Positions 1 through 13,929 of a DNA stretch of 64,000 nucleotides are shown piece after piece (position 1 is the stretch's first letter; the number at the start of each line of letters is the position of its first letter). The position numbers were made by a program, and so were the translations under genes. The stretch is from Anseranas semipalmata (taxonomy: Eukaryota; Chordata; Aves; Anseriformes; Anseranatidae), in the NCBI GenBank assembly GCA_013399115.1, contig VXAA01006448.1:372001-436000 (forward strand). Reading direction: 5' to 3'. The notes under the pieces are model-generated. The model saw nothing but the letters and a program-made list of their open reading frames with translations. It ran no database searches and was not told where the DNA came from.

Positions 1-2403
1 CAGATTTCTACAAACTGTAGCCTTCTGGATTACTTTCAGGCTTTGCTATTTATTCCATTAATATCAATATACAAGAAAATGGGAACTTATAGAATTGGAA
101 CATATTGATGAATATGCCATTTTTCATTAGAATGGGTTAAAGTTATGCTGAATCTGAAAAAATTACATATTTGTTAATTCTGATTTAATTTGAAAGTATG
201 CAGTTAATTGATACCCTATACTATTAACATTCAAAAATGGAAGGTTCTGTAGAACCACTATTCCCTGGAGTACTTTGTCACCAGAAAGAAAATGTCTGCC
301 TTTAAACTGAAGTAGCTTTTGGGTAGTGCACTACAAGCAAAGGAAACCATGTTAATGATGGGGCCTGAAATTCTTTATGTTGCTATCTCACCATTATAAA
401 ACCAGTAATAGTTGTCTCAGGTGCTGTTGTGACAGCATATACCTTCTTCACAAAGTGACGGCAACTTCTATCGATTTAAATTACAGCCTAGAGCCCAGTA
501 GTTGTGCATGCATAGAAGTGCTTCCCAGCTTAAAATATCTTCACAGCATGCAAGAAACTGTTTTGTTGTGTTTTTTTTTTTGATATGAAGATGATGCGTT
601 TTCTGTTTAGAGGGTGTACTGTTTTCTATACTGTGAAGTGAACTCTCTTTTCTGTTTCAAACAGTGAATAAATGTAACTGTTAGAAAAGAAAAAGCAAAG
701 GTAGGATTAGGTGCATAACAAATGCACCTAATGCATGCAATATATCCTATGTCAGCAGCACATGCACTTCATTCCGCCACAGACTTCCTTCCTTCTGTTC
801 CTGTATTTCTATTGCAGCCTTTTGCATTGTTTGCTTCAATCTTGACAGCATTCACTCTAAGGTGTGGCATCCCTGCTGGAGCTATTTTTGCTATAAACCC
901 AGTCTAATGCAGTAAGTGAGGATTTGGGTCATTGGATTGTAAGCGTTGTAGGGCAATTTCTGCAAAGTGACAGCATATTCTAAGGGTAAAAACATGCTGG
1001 GTGAATTTTTTGCTCTGTCTGTACAGATTTTGTGCAATGGAATCCTAGGACATAATAATAGGTCTCTTAATTATTCTGCGAAAATTGGTATTATTTAATA
1101 AACAAAATATTTTGCTTTTCAGGGCTGATTGTTCTTCTGTGCTACTGTAGCCTTAATAGATACCAGGGTTAAATAACTGCTTGGCTGGACAAAGGAGCTA
1201 TGATTTTTCTTCCACTTAATTTGTTTGAGTTCAAAAGGATGATTTGACTTCTGGTCATGTGAAAAGCATTTCATAGCATACTGGAAAGCTGTCTGGGTTT
1301 GTGTCTAACGGACTTGACAGCATGGTTGGCAACAGATGGATAATGGAAAACTAATGAATAATGAAAAGCTGAGTGATTGAAATAGCAGAGCTGCAGGGAG
1401 AGAAAAGGGAAAGCAGGGAAGAAAAAATGGAAAAACAAACAGCACAGAAGTAAGCAATAAACAGTATTTTGATCAGTATCAAGGCAGGTCTTCACATCAA
1501 AATTAACCTGTCATAACTTAAGCATTCCCCATCTGCCAACTCACAAGAACTCGTGCACCATGACGCATTTCGTACAAGTCACTCAGCTTGCCTTGAGGAA
1601 GGAGAGTAGGTTGGAATTTAAATAATTTTTCAACTGCTAACACGATAACTACTCTGCAGTAACCTCCTCCACTCCCATTAATTGTCCAGTACATTCCCAA
1701 ATCCCTACCAGAGAGGGTGTGCTTAGCATCTCTCAATCTACTGCAAAAAACAGAGCAGAGCAATAGCATGAGAAGCTGTCAGCTGTATAGAGAGACACTG
1801 CAACACTTAGTTTGTATTTACACTTAAGCAAAGACATCTTTATTTCGGTATCAGGGACAACTCCGCTTTTGTGGCTCTAAGTCTTCAGATCTGAAGCTGG
1901 GAGGAAGAGCTGTTACTCTCTGTTAACCAATCTCACCAAATGGGATAAGTTCTCTGTGGCAACTCCGCTTTAAAGAAGATTCCTCTGCAAATGTTACAAG
2001 AATTACTGGGAAGAAGACTTGACTCCTGGAGTCAAACATGGGAAGACTGCCTCCTGAAACTGAAAGAGAACTGCTCTCTAACAGATTGATAGTCACAGTG
2101 GTTGTATCTGGATGCGTGTATTAACTTAGAGGAAGCCAGCTCCTATTGATTTTCTCACATTGCCAATTGCAGCTGGGCTCAGTGGTATAAGGCTTGCTTT
2201 TGCACTTGTTTTCATGGTAAGAATTGTCAAGTAGAATTTGAAGTAGCAGTATCTGTTGCCTGCTACACCTTTTTGTACCTCTTTTTTGCAGTGTGAAATA
2301 CTCGTCTTACTTTCTCATTCTGATGTACTACTTTTCATAAGCGTTGACATTACTGAAATATGAATCATACTGTTAATACTATTGTCTCTTTTTTTCTTCG
2401 CAG
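1..2403 (+). other. HECW1: Intron or 5' region upstream of the first visible HECW1 exon
   Basis: No coding exon is visible here. It ends in a polypyrimidine tract and AG (about 2387-2403) that form the acceptor of the exon starting at 2404. A first coding exon, expected for the long HECW1 isoform, was looked for and not seen, so it should lie upstream of the window. A 12-bp sequence, CAACTCCGCTTT, occurs twice (1858-1869 and 1960-1971). The reading frames of 60-80 codons look like chance. Confidence 0.6.
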
Positions 2404-2728
2404 AATCTGTACCAAAACAGGTTCCTGGGCCTGGCAGCCATGGCGTCTCCATCTAGGAACTCACAAAATCGGCGCCGGTGCAAAGAGCCTCTCAGATACA
2501 GCTATAACCCTGACCAGTTCCATAACATGGACATCAGGAACAATTCCCATGAAACGGTCACTATTCCTAGGTCTACCAGTGACACGGACCTTGTAACTTC
2601 AGACAGCCGATCTACCCTGATGGTCAGCAGCTCCTACTATTCCATTGGCCATTCACAGGACCTAGTGATATACTGGGATATAAAGGAGGAAGTGGATGCA
2701 GGTGACTGGATTGGCATGTATCTCATAG
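2404..2728 (+). CDS. HECW1: HECW1 coding exon: N-terminus and start of the HECW N-terminal domain
   Basis: HECW1 (NEDL1) is a HECT-type E3 ubiquitin-protein ligase with a HECW N-terminal domain, a C2 domain, two WW domains and a C-terminal HECT domain. This exon follows a T-rich tract plus CAG and ends ATAG|gtaagc, splitting the codon for Asp97 after its first base. The Met codon at 2440-2442 sits in a near-ideal Kozak context (gcagccATGg) and begins MASPSRNSQ. The frame is also open from 2404 ([12 protein letters not shown]), which matches my recollection of the longer vertebrate isoform, whose first exon lies upstream. Visible landmarks are a basic patch (RRRCK), a Ser/Thr-rich stretch with [16 protein letters not shown], and the conserved [17 protein letters not shown]. 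The wording matches HECW1 rather than its paralogue HECW2 (for example [12 protein letters not shown]). Reading through the donor gives a spurious tail to 2778 that is intron. Confidence 0.93.
2440..2442 (+). promoter_or_regulatory. HECW1: Candidate translation start of short HECW1 isoform (strong Kozak)
   Basis: The ATG lies in gcagccATGg, with the preferred G at -3 and at +4. If a transcript enters this exon from a non-coding 5' exon, translation would start here. If it enters from the long-isoform exon, this Met is internal (residue 22 in the human numbering as I recall it). The window cannot decide between the two. Confidence 0.6.
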
Positions 2729-5700
2729 GTAAGCCCCTCTTACCCCTTCCCATTTGGTTTTCTTGCTACTTTTTTTAGTTGTAAGCATTAGATTAATATT
2801 GGCTAATGGTAATAACGGGCTAATACAGCTCCACTGAGAGTAATCTTTAAGTGGGTTTATATACTACAAGATTTCTTCTGCTGCTAAATTGCTAGTTGCA
2901 GTCCAGGCCCTTAATTTCTCTTCAACAGAGATATGAGAATCCTTTCTATTGAAAGTTTCTTGATATTTCAAGACATTTTATTTTTAAAGCCATTTGGATT
3001 TTGTGAAAATGCCTCCTGTATAAAGAAAACATAATATTTTCAGGGTTTCCTCTTGCAAGTCCTTGAGTAATCTGTGACAGATGAGAGGTTTTACAAGTCA
3101 AGAATATGAATCATTAAAAAAACCCTGTGAAACAGAATGCCTTTTCCTGTATAGCCAGAGGATATTTTGATATGAACAATAATAATTATAGACTGAGGCA
3201 GTCTGGAGTCCCAGATGATTTATTCTTTTTTTTTTTTTCTTTTGCACATTGGAAGCTGTATTCAGCGATTAGCATATTTTTGGCATCTCCATCTGTATAA
3301 AGGCAGCCCCACATAAGAGTAGTAAGAAATGGTTTCAATGGGCTTCTACCTAATCGTTTCACTTCAGTATAAAATAAGCATTTTGACTTGGTTTGGTTCC
3401 TACGGAAATAGTCAGTCCCACTGCCTAGACTGAAGTCTGCATTAACTCTTTGCCCTCTGGTAAGTTTTGAACATGGTGGATCAGTTTCAGTCACATTCCT
3501 CTGTGGATTAGAGGTCTTAAAAATGTGAAATTCTAAATGTTTTCTGAAAACCAGTGGCTTGGTAAAGAAGATGGACTCATATTGGTGCATCTGTAAATTT
3601 GTACAAATTTGTAAGTTATAAATTGTGCATTCCATAAAGGGAAATGTTGGTGAAATGCTGCCCTTACCTGTTTGGTTAAGCTGCCTAGCCCTAAGCAGCT
3701 ATTTCAGTTCCAATAACAATGTTTTGTCTTGCCCAGACAGCAAGCGAAACAAAAACAGATAAAGCATATGAGGTTGTGAGTAGGCCTTTTGGAGCAATCA
3801 TAGGGAGCAAAAGTGTTGCTCAAGTGCTTTAGTGGGTACGATCAGAAGGGTCGGCATCATGTGCTGAGGATATTGGGAACACAGGTGTCGGCAGTGTAGG
3901 GGATGTGAGAAGGAACTGGATGGGAGGTTGGAGAGTGCAGAGGAACCCTGGTTGGCATAGTGGTAGGCATTGCAAAAGGAGTTCAGTGTATTGATGTGAC
4001 TCGGAGAAGGGCAACGTGAGGATGGTTATTTAGGACATGGAGGGAAAGGAGTGGGGGGTGCTGGAAGCCAGGCTTCAATACTTCTTCCTGTGAGTAACCT
4101 CATAAAATACCCTGCTTTGAAAATAAATAAAAGTAGTCTTCTGGAATTTAAAATCTTTTAGGAAAAAAAAAAAATAACAGAGACTGGATTCAAAACAGAT
4201 GCACTGAAAGCAGTTTGGTTTGTTGGCCTTAACGATTACTTGTGTTTACAGTTAAGATTGCATTTGACTGTTTTACTGAAACAGATGAGAAGACAGAACA
4301 GCTCCCATTTCTAGGCACTATGAAATACCCTAAGCCTATTCTGCAGTAGTGCATACAACTCATGAAGGACTGTATTGCTCCAGTAAAAAGAGGCAAAGCG
4401 TACCTTCTGATGGTCTGGAGTCAACAGAAAGTCCACAGAGCTGTTGCACATTGGATGAACTCATTCAGCCAGATTTTATAGCTCAGACATTATATCAAGG
4501 GCTATGAAGATATATCCCATATTTCTTTGATAGGTTGCCTGAATGCACAGGGGATTAACTGGGAATGAAAAATCCTCCCTGCTACTCCTCCATAATTTAC
4601 GTTATCTACCAGGATGTTGCTCAAGACATCCCAATAAATTAGAAGTACAAATTGTGAAATGTATCCTTGCTCCTGCTGGCTAAACACCTGATGCTAATGG
4701 AAATAATCAGTGGTACATTCTGACAAATACTGGTGCCAAATGAAAAATGATTAGTGTGTCCAGTCCCCAAGAAACCAACAATTGAGCCTTGTTGTCTTTG
4801 GAGGTGTTTTGTGTCCATCCTCTTAAGTTCCTAATCTAAATAACCAAGGAGATAGCAGGCAGCAGCATCTGTCATTCCTTTTTCCCTTCCCTTCCAAAAC
4901 CTAACGTGAGGTGAGATTTTGTTGTTGTTGTTCCTGTAAAGAAAGAATATAGGAAACTGCGAAGTTCTTTTTTTTTTTTTTTTGTATTGGTTTGATGTGG
5001 AAAAAACTGGGAGCCTAGGAAGGTGAGTGGTGCTATGGCTAATGTGTCTACATTAATGACATAGAGAAAATCTAGAGGAATGGATCCGTAAAAGCAAACA
5101 GCTGCTGAACACATTTGAGGGGGCTTGGCTTTAGAGCAGTTTCAGTCTGGCTGACAGAATGCCCATTAGTAGCTGTAGTGCATCTTTCAGTTTAGATTCA
5201 CCAGGAAAGAATTGAGTTTTTGTGCCTGAAGATCACCACACAGTGTGAACCAAAGTAGGGACAATTGGAAGGGTCATTCCAAAAGCACATTTCTGTCCTG
5301 AAGTAAAACACTGATGCATCCTGTATTCAACATTTGTGATAAAACCACAGGAGTGGGAGATCCAGACATCCTAATGGGTTGGATTTGTGTGTGCACTTGC
5401 ACAGATTTCCCAAGTCTGGACTCCTGATTAGGGAGGAAACGTTTCTGGCCTTGTGGATATGACCTTCACAATGTAAACTGATACATGACTATGTTTTGAA
5501 TTAGCAGCCAGCCAGACTGGAACAAGAGAACCAAAGAAAGTATGAGCTTTTCCCAGTCTGCTCAATAGGGGATTAGTGTTGAAGCCTATTATTACCACTT
5601 GCGTGGCAACACTGTTAACTATTACCTTGCTGCTGATCATTCCAGTGTTTGTGTGAAAGCCAGCTTTCTTCTACAGTCCAATCCTTTTTGTGATTGAGTT

Positions 5701-6764
5701 TGTGAAATTTGAGCTGAAAGATTTGAGTGTAGCAATACTTCAATATTGTGGTAAGTCGTGAAAACGATGAAAAATTATTTGTGTCCTTGAGGTATCAGCC
5801 AGTGTGGTTTTGATTTTCTATAAAACTCAATGCAGGAGCATGAGAGTTATTATTTATTATTTGTCTTGTGGGAGCTCCTGAGCATCCGTGGAAGGGGCTA
5901 TACAAAAGCAGAACAGAAGGCAGTTCCCACCTCAAAGGAGTTTAATCATTGCCATTGTAGTATTCTAGGAAATATCTCCAAATAATCTTATACGAGTGTT
6001 GACTTTGAAATGCATAAAAATAAGTCTGCTCTTGCCACTTCTACCATCACTAAAATTTTAATGATACCTAATAAACTGCAAGCTTCAGAGCAAAGATGTT
6101 CCAAGTCTGGGGAAATATAGCTGATATAGAAGGATTCCAGAAGAAAAAGAGCAAGAATGGTGTAGGATTTGGTACAGAAAACATAGTGCATTTTGGGATG
6201 TTATTCAAAGGTTAAAGCCGTCTGAAGAAGGAGTAAGGGAGTCCTCCATTTAAGGAAATTCTGGCTGCTTGTGCCACAGTTGCTTTTATCAAAAATGAAA
6301 GTATCTGTTCTTCTCCCCTTCCGTCCATGTGCAGATTCATAAGGATGTCCACGAAGGAAACAGGCTTTGCAGAAGCAGGTAAAAGATGGATTTAGAGCTG
6401 ATCCTTAGTGTTAACTTGCTCATGGTCTTAGGAAACAGGCTAGGCAGCCAGTCAATCTCATGTAAAACAGTCTAAAAAATGGTGGCTGTGAATCTCATGC
6501 CAAAAACTATTATTGAATGCATTCCCCCTGTACCTGTGTGAAAACATTCATACACACCTACCTGATTTTGTTGAAGGTCCATAGAAAAACTCTTTGGTTG
6601 AAAGGAGATTAATAAATGTTGACTCTCTTAAAATATATGTCCTGTTACTTCAATGCATTTTAAGATTAGCCATAGTAAAATGACAAAAAATATGGGAATT
6701 TGAAGAACATGTGTTTAAGACATTGTGCCTTCAGGAGTAGGAGTTAGGAGGAATTAGTAGGAAT
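2729..6764 (+). other. HECW1: HECW1 intron, first part
   Basis: This intron starts with a consensus donor (gtaagc). No further exon, RNA gene or recognisable transposon was seen, only short A/T runs (near 3228-3240, 4160-4172 and 4970-4983). A 149-codon reading frame on the minus strand (3186-3635) has no recognisable domain, starts in plain intron and is judged random. Confidence 0.7.
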
Positions 6765-7280
6765 CAGGTGAGGCCACACCTGGGGTATTGTGTCCAGTTC
6801 TGGGCTCCCCAGTACAAGAGGGACATGGAGCTCCTGGAGCGGGTCCAGCGGAGGGCTACCAAGATGATTAGGGGACTGGAGCATCTCTCATACGATGAGG
6901 GTCTAAAAGAGCTGGGCCTGTTCAGCTTGGAGAAGAGAAGACTGAGAGGGGATCTTATCAATGCATACAAATATCTGAGGGGAGGGTGTCAAGAGCATGG
7001 GGCTGGACTCTTTTCAGTGGTGCCCAGTGACAGGACAAGAGGCAACGGGCACGTTGGAAGTTCCGGCTTAATATGAGGGGGCGCTTCTTTACTGTGAGGG
7101 TGACAGAGCACCAGAACAGGTTGCCCAGAGAGGTTGTGGAGTCTCCTTCTCTGGAGATATTCAAAACCCGCCTGGATGTGATCCTGTGCAACGTGCTCTA
7201 GGTGACCCTGCTTGGCAGGGGGGTTGGACTGGATGATCTCCAGAGGTCCCTTCCAACCTCAGCCATTCTGTGATTCTGTA
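6765..7280 (+). mobile_element. CR1 LINE, 5'-truncated 3' fragment (sense)
   Basis: This fragment carries the last part of the CR1 second ORF and the 3' UTR. The translation from 6768 shows the conserved C-terminal block [14 protein letters not shown], then [21 protein letters not shown] and [15 protein letters not shown] frameshift near 7050 breaks the frame, which stops after 7076. The 3' UTR has the usual GGTTGGACTGGATGATCTCC block. The end is ATTCTGTG followed by ATTCTGTA at 7265-7280, the CR1 terminal repeat. The reverse-transcriptase core and everything 5' of it are absent, so the copy is dead on arrival. Its tail closely matches that of the copy at 59805-59931, so the two look like the same subfamily. 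The 5' boundary is accurate to a few bases only. Confidence 0.93.
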
Positions 7281-9036
7281 ATTACATTTCATCCCCGCTA
7301 AGCTAGAACTCTAGAGATGGTCTAACTTCCCCTTGTAGTATATACTATATAACAGCTCCAAGCTATGCAGTGGAATATCTAAATTCTGTGACAAATCACC
7401 TGAGATGTGCATGTGCCTTTCCTCAAGAGAGCTATAACATTTTGAATATCAGCAGTCTTTCAGAAACATGTCCATAATAAAAAATACATGTAAACATTCA
7501 AAAAAGAGTTATCTGAGAAATTTGAATGCGATAATACAGCTTTGTTTCTATTTAAAAATCTCTGGCATTTATGAGCTTTCTTTGCAAAAAAAGCTAGAGG
7601 TGAAGAAAGCACACATTGAAAAAAAAAAGGTGAAACGAAAACAAAAGTATGAATAATGAAGATAGTGTATTTGTATTCTTTTTTTAAAAAAAAGAACCAC
7701 CATTTAGTAGCTACTGTGAGACAGATGGAATATTTGCAGTTATTTATCTCAGTTTTCTCTTCCTCTGTTATCTCATTTACTATTACTATTTGCTACAGTA
7801 TGAAGCCTCTTGGATAAATTAATATGGACTGCTGGCAGCTTCTGTAGATAAAGAGCTATCTTATAATTACTGCGGTAGCATTTTAGCTGCTACTAGATTT
7901 CAGTTCTGTCATCATCTCCATATCTGATGTGGAGTAGCTAATGAGAAATGTTTAAACCAGACTTTGAAAGAATCATTTGTTCCAGTGTCTGTGCACACTG
8001 ATGTAAGGAATTTATCAGTGCTGATGTTACACTCATCTTACCCATATACAATAAACTCTTTTTCTTTTTGACATTTCCTTGTGGGAAAGCAAAACATTAT
8101 CAAAGGCTACTTATTAAATATTTCTTCATACAAAAATCTTATAGGGTCCAATTTCCTGCTTTTATTTGCTTTTTGACAGAGTAGTAGTTCTCAAATTTAT
8201 ATAAGTAAGAATGCCTTGACCTAATTAGTGACCGAAGTTTAGCTTTAAAACAGCCTGTTTTGCTCTTCTGTTTTAGCTTGATGTTATTTCTCTCCCCAAA
8301 AGGCAATTTTCACCATAATCCAACAAATCTCATTAGCATCATTTAAACATTTATTTAAACATTTTTCAGATTGATTTTAGGCTCAGAGTGTGGCCTCGTG
8401 TGACTGTGCCTGTCTACTGAAGCAAATGGAAACAGCCACATATTTTTCCTGCAGTGAGACTTGGATCAGAACTTGTTTGTACAGCTATTTTACCAAATGT
8501 CCAGCACGTACGAGCAGAGTGTCACATGTGGCCAGCAGAGATGGAAAATGTTAGAAATGGTGATGTGCATATAAGGCTGGGAATTGTGGGTCCCTGCATT
8601 ACAGCTCTAATCCCTGACTTTGGCTCTCTCTATGTATTTGGACTGGTTGCTCCACCTCTCTGCCTGAGATACAAACATTGGTAAAACAAAGCCCTTCACG
8701 ATCTGCCTGCTTAGAGGACAGTGATGTTTGTTGATGTTTGGATTTTATGTCCTCGGGTTACCCATCTTTCTAATCCTTTAATGGCCTAAGATCATGTCAC
8801 TCTCTTCTTTAGGACTTCTGCTTAGTGGGTCATCTTGTAGTTGGTTTCTCTCTGGGCTGGGGATAGCAGCCATGGCTTGCTGTGATCACCTCAGCAAGTT
8901 AAGTTTTGCTCGACACCTGCAGTTCTGCTTTCTCTGTAAAACATCAACAGAGGTGCTCAGTGGCCACACAGCTTTCACAAAGCACAGCACTGTTTATTTC
9001 AGGAAGAAAAAGTGTTAGAGGAGCAAACCTGTCATT

Positions 9037-9064
9037 AAAAAAAAAAAAAAATTAAAAAAAAAAA
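9037..9064 (+). repeat. A-rich simple repeat
   Basis: Two adenine runs are separated by TT. No retrocopy body could be recognised upstream, so this is treated as simple sequence. Confidence 0.8.
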
Positions 9065-12000
9065 CAATAGAAAACCTACACAAATGCTGAACAGGGGAGG
9101 TATTAGGTATCATAGGCCTTGGCAGGTACATTACTGCAAGCGATATCAGTTCTTTGTTCCCACCTAGCTCTCGTTCCCCTGGCTGCTCTTGGATCTAGTG
9201 GGAGTGACTTGTCTTTTCAGGATTAGTCACTTCTTTGTATTTCTCAGTTTTGTATCTAGCGGACCACTTTGCAGCACAAAACCAGGATATGGTATTTCCA
9301 GACCCACCAAGTGTGGCACTAACAGTTAGCTTTTGCCTCAGTTTCACCTCTTACAAATAGATGCAGTCAACACAAATAGATGCAAAGATCTCTGAATATT
9401 AGCTACACATGCAACTTCTGACCCATTCTCCCTTTCAGTGCTTGCAAGGTTTGTGTCTGTCATTTGCGTATTGTTAACATTGCTAGTAGCAACATACTGA
9501 AAAGCTCCTGTAAAAGGATTAGTGCAGTGGTATTGTGCTTTATGGCACAGTCATAAAGTCACAGTAGTCATGGTAAAGAAGCTTGTAGGTTGCCAGTTCT
9601 TTTCCTTTCTGCATCTTAAATATGTGGTAGAGAGGCGTTTACCGTGTGCTGAAAGATTCCCATTTTCATTTAGTATTTCTCCATGAAATAACGGCTGTGG
9701 TATTATGAAACTTTCCAGGTAAGCTTGCAGAAGAGCTTTCTGCTTCAGTTGTCATCTTGAATATCTGGAGGTGGAAATGATGCAGGCAAGGAGTACACCA
9801 GCCTTGTGTTTCCTCTGTGATTTCCAGCATCCTTATGCCCATGGATAAAACTACTTCTGTGCTGTGGGGCCCATATTGCTATGTAGACCAGACTGATGAT
9901 GAAGACATTAATAATCACCTCCTAAAGCATTTTTGAGGAAATCAGACAGTGGGGGGATATTGGTGCCCAAAAAGCCAGCTTGTGGCCTCAATCCTGAAAA
10001 AAAACTTCATCTGTGGAACAAGTTAAGACCGTTGACTGGGTAGACTGAATCACAGCATAAACAGTGGACAGCAAAACGTAACCCTTGACAGGATAAAGCT
10101 TAACGCCAAAAGATTTGTTCTGTGCAGGTTGTCAAGCTCGTCACGTGGCCATGTGCTTTTTGAAGGTTCAGCATGTGTTTTTCTTCGTAGTTTTCTAAAC
10201 CAAGCTAAATCATTTTTCTCACTCCTTAGCGTTTATAACATTTAATGCAATGTTCATAATATTTGAGTATTCTCATATTGTCCTTCACAACTACTGTAAT
10301 GACTGTACATGCATTTAGCTTTCCTAACCTTTTCTCATCCATTGATCTCTCCAGTCCTAAAGACATTTTTTCTTCGCTGAAGATCTTCTACTTTGTAATA
10401 AGCTTATAATTGAATGCCATTTTTTCAGATAAAATCACTCCAGATTCTCAAGAGATTCTTTATACCATGGTGCTTCTGTGCAAACATCTGAGTTGTGTGG
10501 GCTTTTCCTTTTTTTGCTGCTATATCAGATCACAAACTCCTGTTTAATTTGCTGTCTGCTGTTACATCTTTCAATGTTGCTATAAGTCCATTTTTCAAGT
10601 ACTGCAAATTATTTCTCCCCATTATTTAATGAACATTGTTACCCTGCGCAAGTGTCATTCTTGTTCACATTTCAGATCTTCCTATGTCCCTTTATATCAT
10701 GTCTTTATACTGCCTTGGGCCTGCAGCATCCCTTATTTTAATGTCTTCAAGAAATTTCATGGGTTCACTGTTTTTTCCTAATCCACGTTTTCCAAATTGT
10801 ACTGTAATTAGTGGGAAGGGAAGGCTTCCACTGACTGCAAGAACTTTGGACTGGCTATTATATTAAAAACAAACAAAACAACAATAACAAAAAGCTCTTT
10901 TGTGTTGTACCTCACCAAACATTGCATATTTTCTAATTTCAGTATGCACTGAGGCAGTCATGATCATCTTTCGATTTGTCCCTCCCATCTTCACTTCTGC
11001 ATGCAAGCTGAATGTCATTAATTGTGGAGAAATTTGTACAATGCATACCTAAAGTATAGCTGTTGCTGTACAAAAAGCCAGATGTGTCCCATCTGCCATA
11101 CTGGTGAGAATAAATCTGGAAGTGCAGGAGCTTTAAATCAGAAATTTGTATCTAGGTTAGGCATAGGTGAAGTAGTAATGAGAGCTATTGGGATACTGTG
11201 GTAGTATCACACTTCTAAGGGTATGCAGAACTAAATGACACCAGCACAACTAGCTAGATGCCAATACTACTGCAACTTAGCTTCTGCTGTGGGTCTTTTA
11301 GCTCCCCAAACTATTCTTGCTCTGCCCCAGCTCAGCTCTTTGCTTTCTTCATTCTGTCCACCTTTTCTGTAGATTTGTGGGGTTTTTTTTGTAGATTTGT
11401 GGTTACTGGAGAGAACTGGATAGGTGATGGGTTGTGCTGGAGCACAGATCCCAAATACCTCGGGGATGCCATTGAAGAACAGTAGCTATCAGCTCCACTT
11501 TTAGCTGGAGGTTCCACCATTACAAGGAAGGAGAGAGAAGTCCCTCAAGTGACAGAGTTCAGACTCTCAGTAGGATTTCGTCAAGTGCCAGGAGGGCAGG
11601 ACAGTGAGGAAAGGCTTGATCCACAGTTCATCTACAGCCTTCTGAAAACCTCTGTCACACTGAGGATTTAATAGCATCTTGATAACTGGCAGTCTTGTGT
11701 TCCATTATTTTTATTGATACCAGTATCATGGAAGATCAGAATATCTCCCAGCAGTAATTTGCAGGCCACTGAAGTGGTAGAGGTAATGTCAGATATGATA
11801 ATGTCATAAATGGTTCTGAAAGTAAGCCAGATATTCAAAGGTAAAGGTGTTTTGTTGCAAGTCCTTGATTTGGGGAGTGGATGGCAGGTGTCCTTCGGGT
11901 TTTATGTGTAATTCTTTCTGCTTCAGATTAGGTAGTTCAGGTTTTAAACCTACCATGCCTACTGTTCTGTATGCCCGGAGCAGTTTTACTTACGACTGCA

Positions 12001-13929
12001 TATCCTGTCCTCAGTGACCAAGAATTGTTGTAACTTTGCCAAATCTTTCCCTGTTTTATTAAAGTTTATACTCGTTTTATTTCCTTACCTCAACATTCCT
12101 CTGGTCTGTCTTATGCTCTGTCTTCCTCTCATATCTACTCTCCACTCATTGTTCACATTTTCTACCTCACGATTTAACACCTACCCAGCTAAAGAAAAGT
12201 AATTTTTGTGGGATTAAAATGGAACCAGTAGTGTACTGAAAGCACATACATATCTCTTAGGTGGAGGACTGAGTTTTCAGCACCAATGAAGGATTAGATC
12301 CTTGTTTTCCAGAACTCTTCTCCCTAAGAACTTACAGGAAGATGGATGCTCGTTGTAAATTGCAGTATATTCATTGTCTTTTTGTGACATTAATGTACCT
12401 TCACCAAAGATGCTGTGACTTGAGATACAATAAGGCAATGCACAGTCTGAAGTGAAAGGAGCAATTCCTTCAGGCTGAATTTTGCACAAGCTCTGCACTT
12501 ATCAAAACAGTGTTGCATTACCACCTTACGCAAATAAAAAGCTGGCAGAAATTGGCAAATGAATTAACAGTGAATTTTTGATCCACATTAGAGACGGATC
12601 CATAGCTGTTGAAGTAAGTGGAAACATTCCTATCGACTCCTGTAATGATAGCCATTATTCGTGATTTTCTACTGTGGTATCTTTGTAAATAAGAAATATG
12701 TCATCACTTTATGTTCTCCTTCAAATGACAAATTGGGTGGTAAGAGAAGAAACATCAAAAATAGAAAGCTTATCCATGCTTTACACTTGGATTATCTTGC
12801 AAAATAATTCTAGTTTATTGATATTCTGTGCTTTATAATGTCACTTTCCTGCAGCTTTCCATGTAAATTGCAAAACAGATCAACCAGAGCTAGACCTCTT
12901 TGTACAGAAAACAATTTTTAAAAGCATTTGCCTAACTATATTCATATGTCATTATAGTACAGACATACATATTGACCAAAAGCATTTTTAAATTTCAAGC
13001 TAAAGCAAATTAGTTCAACTAAAGACTATAAATTCTTCTGTAATTTCAGCAGTATAGCATTTCCTATTCGTAAGGGATCAAGACATGAAGTGTAACTTCC
13101 CTTTTTATACAATAATTGCATTAAGTTTATAGAAAGCAAGTGTTGTAATATGCAGTGCTAAATGAAGTTAATGATGGATAAGAGACTGGAATACTGTACC
13201 ACGTTCAGGAACCTCTCTGACGTTGTGTTCCTGTCTCTTGTTTGGTATTTATTTCTTTGAATGTAGCCCAGGTTATTCTAAATTCTTTAGTTACTATTCT
13301 TGGAGGAAGTCAAAAGATAGGCTGGTCGTATTTATCAGCAAAATGCTGTTTGGGAAGGGGCATTGTTTTTTCGTTTCCTCCCTCTTCACCCAAACTGACC
13401 AAAACGGTCACTCTGCTGTTTGTAATTTGTACATTAGTCCTTCTGAGGAAGATGTATCAACTCAATTTTTCTGTGGGAATTTCAGACAAGCTTTCCAATA
13501 CTGAGGTCCTGTCTTTTTAACGTAGACTGCTGACAATGACTGAAGTTCCTATGATATTTTTACAGACCTTTCTGAGGGGTGGCCTTTATCAACATTTTCC
13601 CTAATTCCTCTGAAGAACAGCATGCTTTTTGTCAATTGGTTACTGTCTTTCATTGGAAAGATAGCTTTCTTTGGTGATGGCTCTTTATCTCTCTATAGAT
13701 AGTGTTTGTAAAGTATGTTGGGATCTCTCAGCATGGAAGTGACAGTGCAGAATATTTTTAGCGGTAAAAGGCTGTGCTTGGGGGTATTTGATTCAGTAAG
13801 GACAAGCAGTCTGTCAGAATCGCTGCTGGTTCCCAGGCACTTGCTAATATTTACCTCTAGAGTGCCTTGGTCCCTCTGGCTGCTTCTCAGGCCCCTGCAG
13901 CCTGGTGCGTGCTCATTCATCACCTTCCC

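Noticed and set aside
1743..1769. Minus-strand MLLLCSVF resembling the start of the long HECW1 isoform
   Set aside because: It is on the opposite strand to HECW1 and lacks a donor joining to 2404; chance resemblance.
2360..2596. Open frame of 78 codons overlapping the HECW1 exon
   Set aside because: It is a different frame crossing the intron/exon boundary; the HECW1 frame is clearly the real one.
3186..3635. 149-codon minus-strand frame
   Set aside because: No domain, no splice context, starts in plain intron; residue composition looks random.
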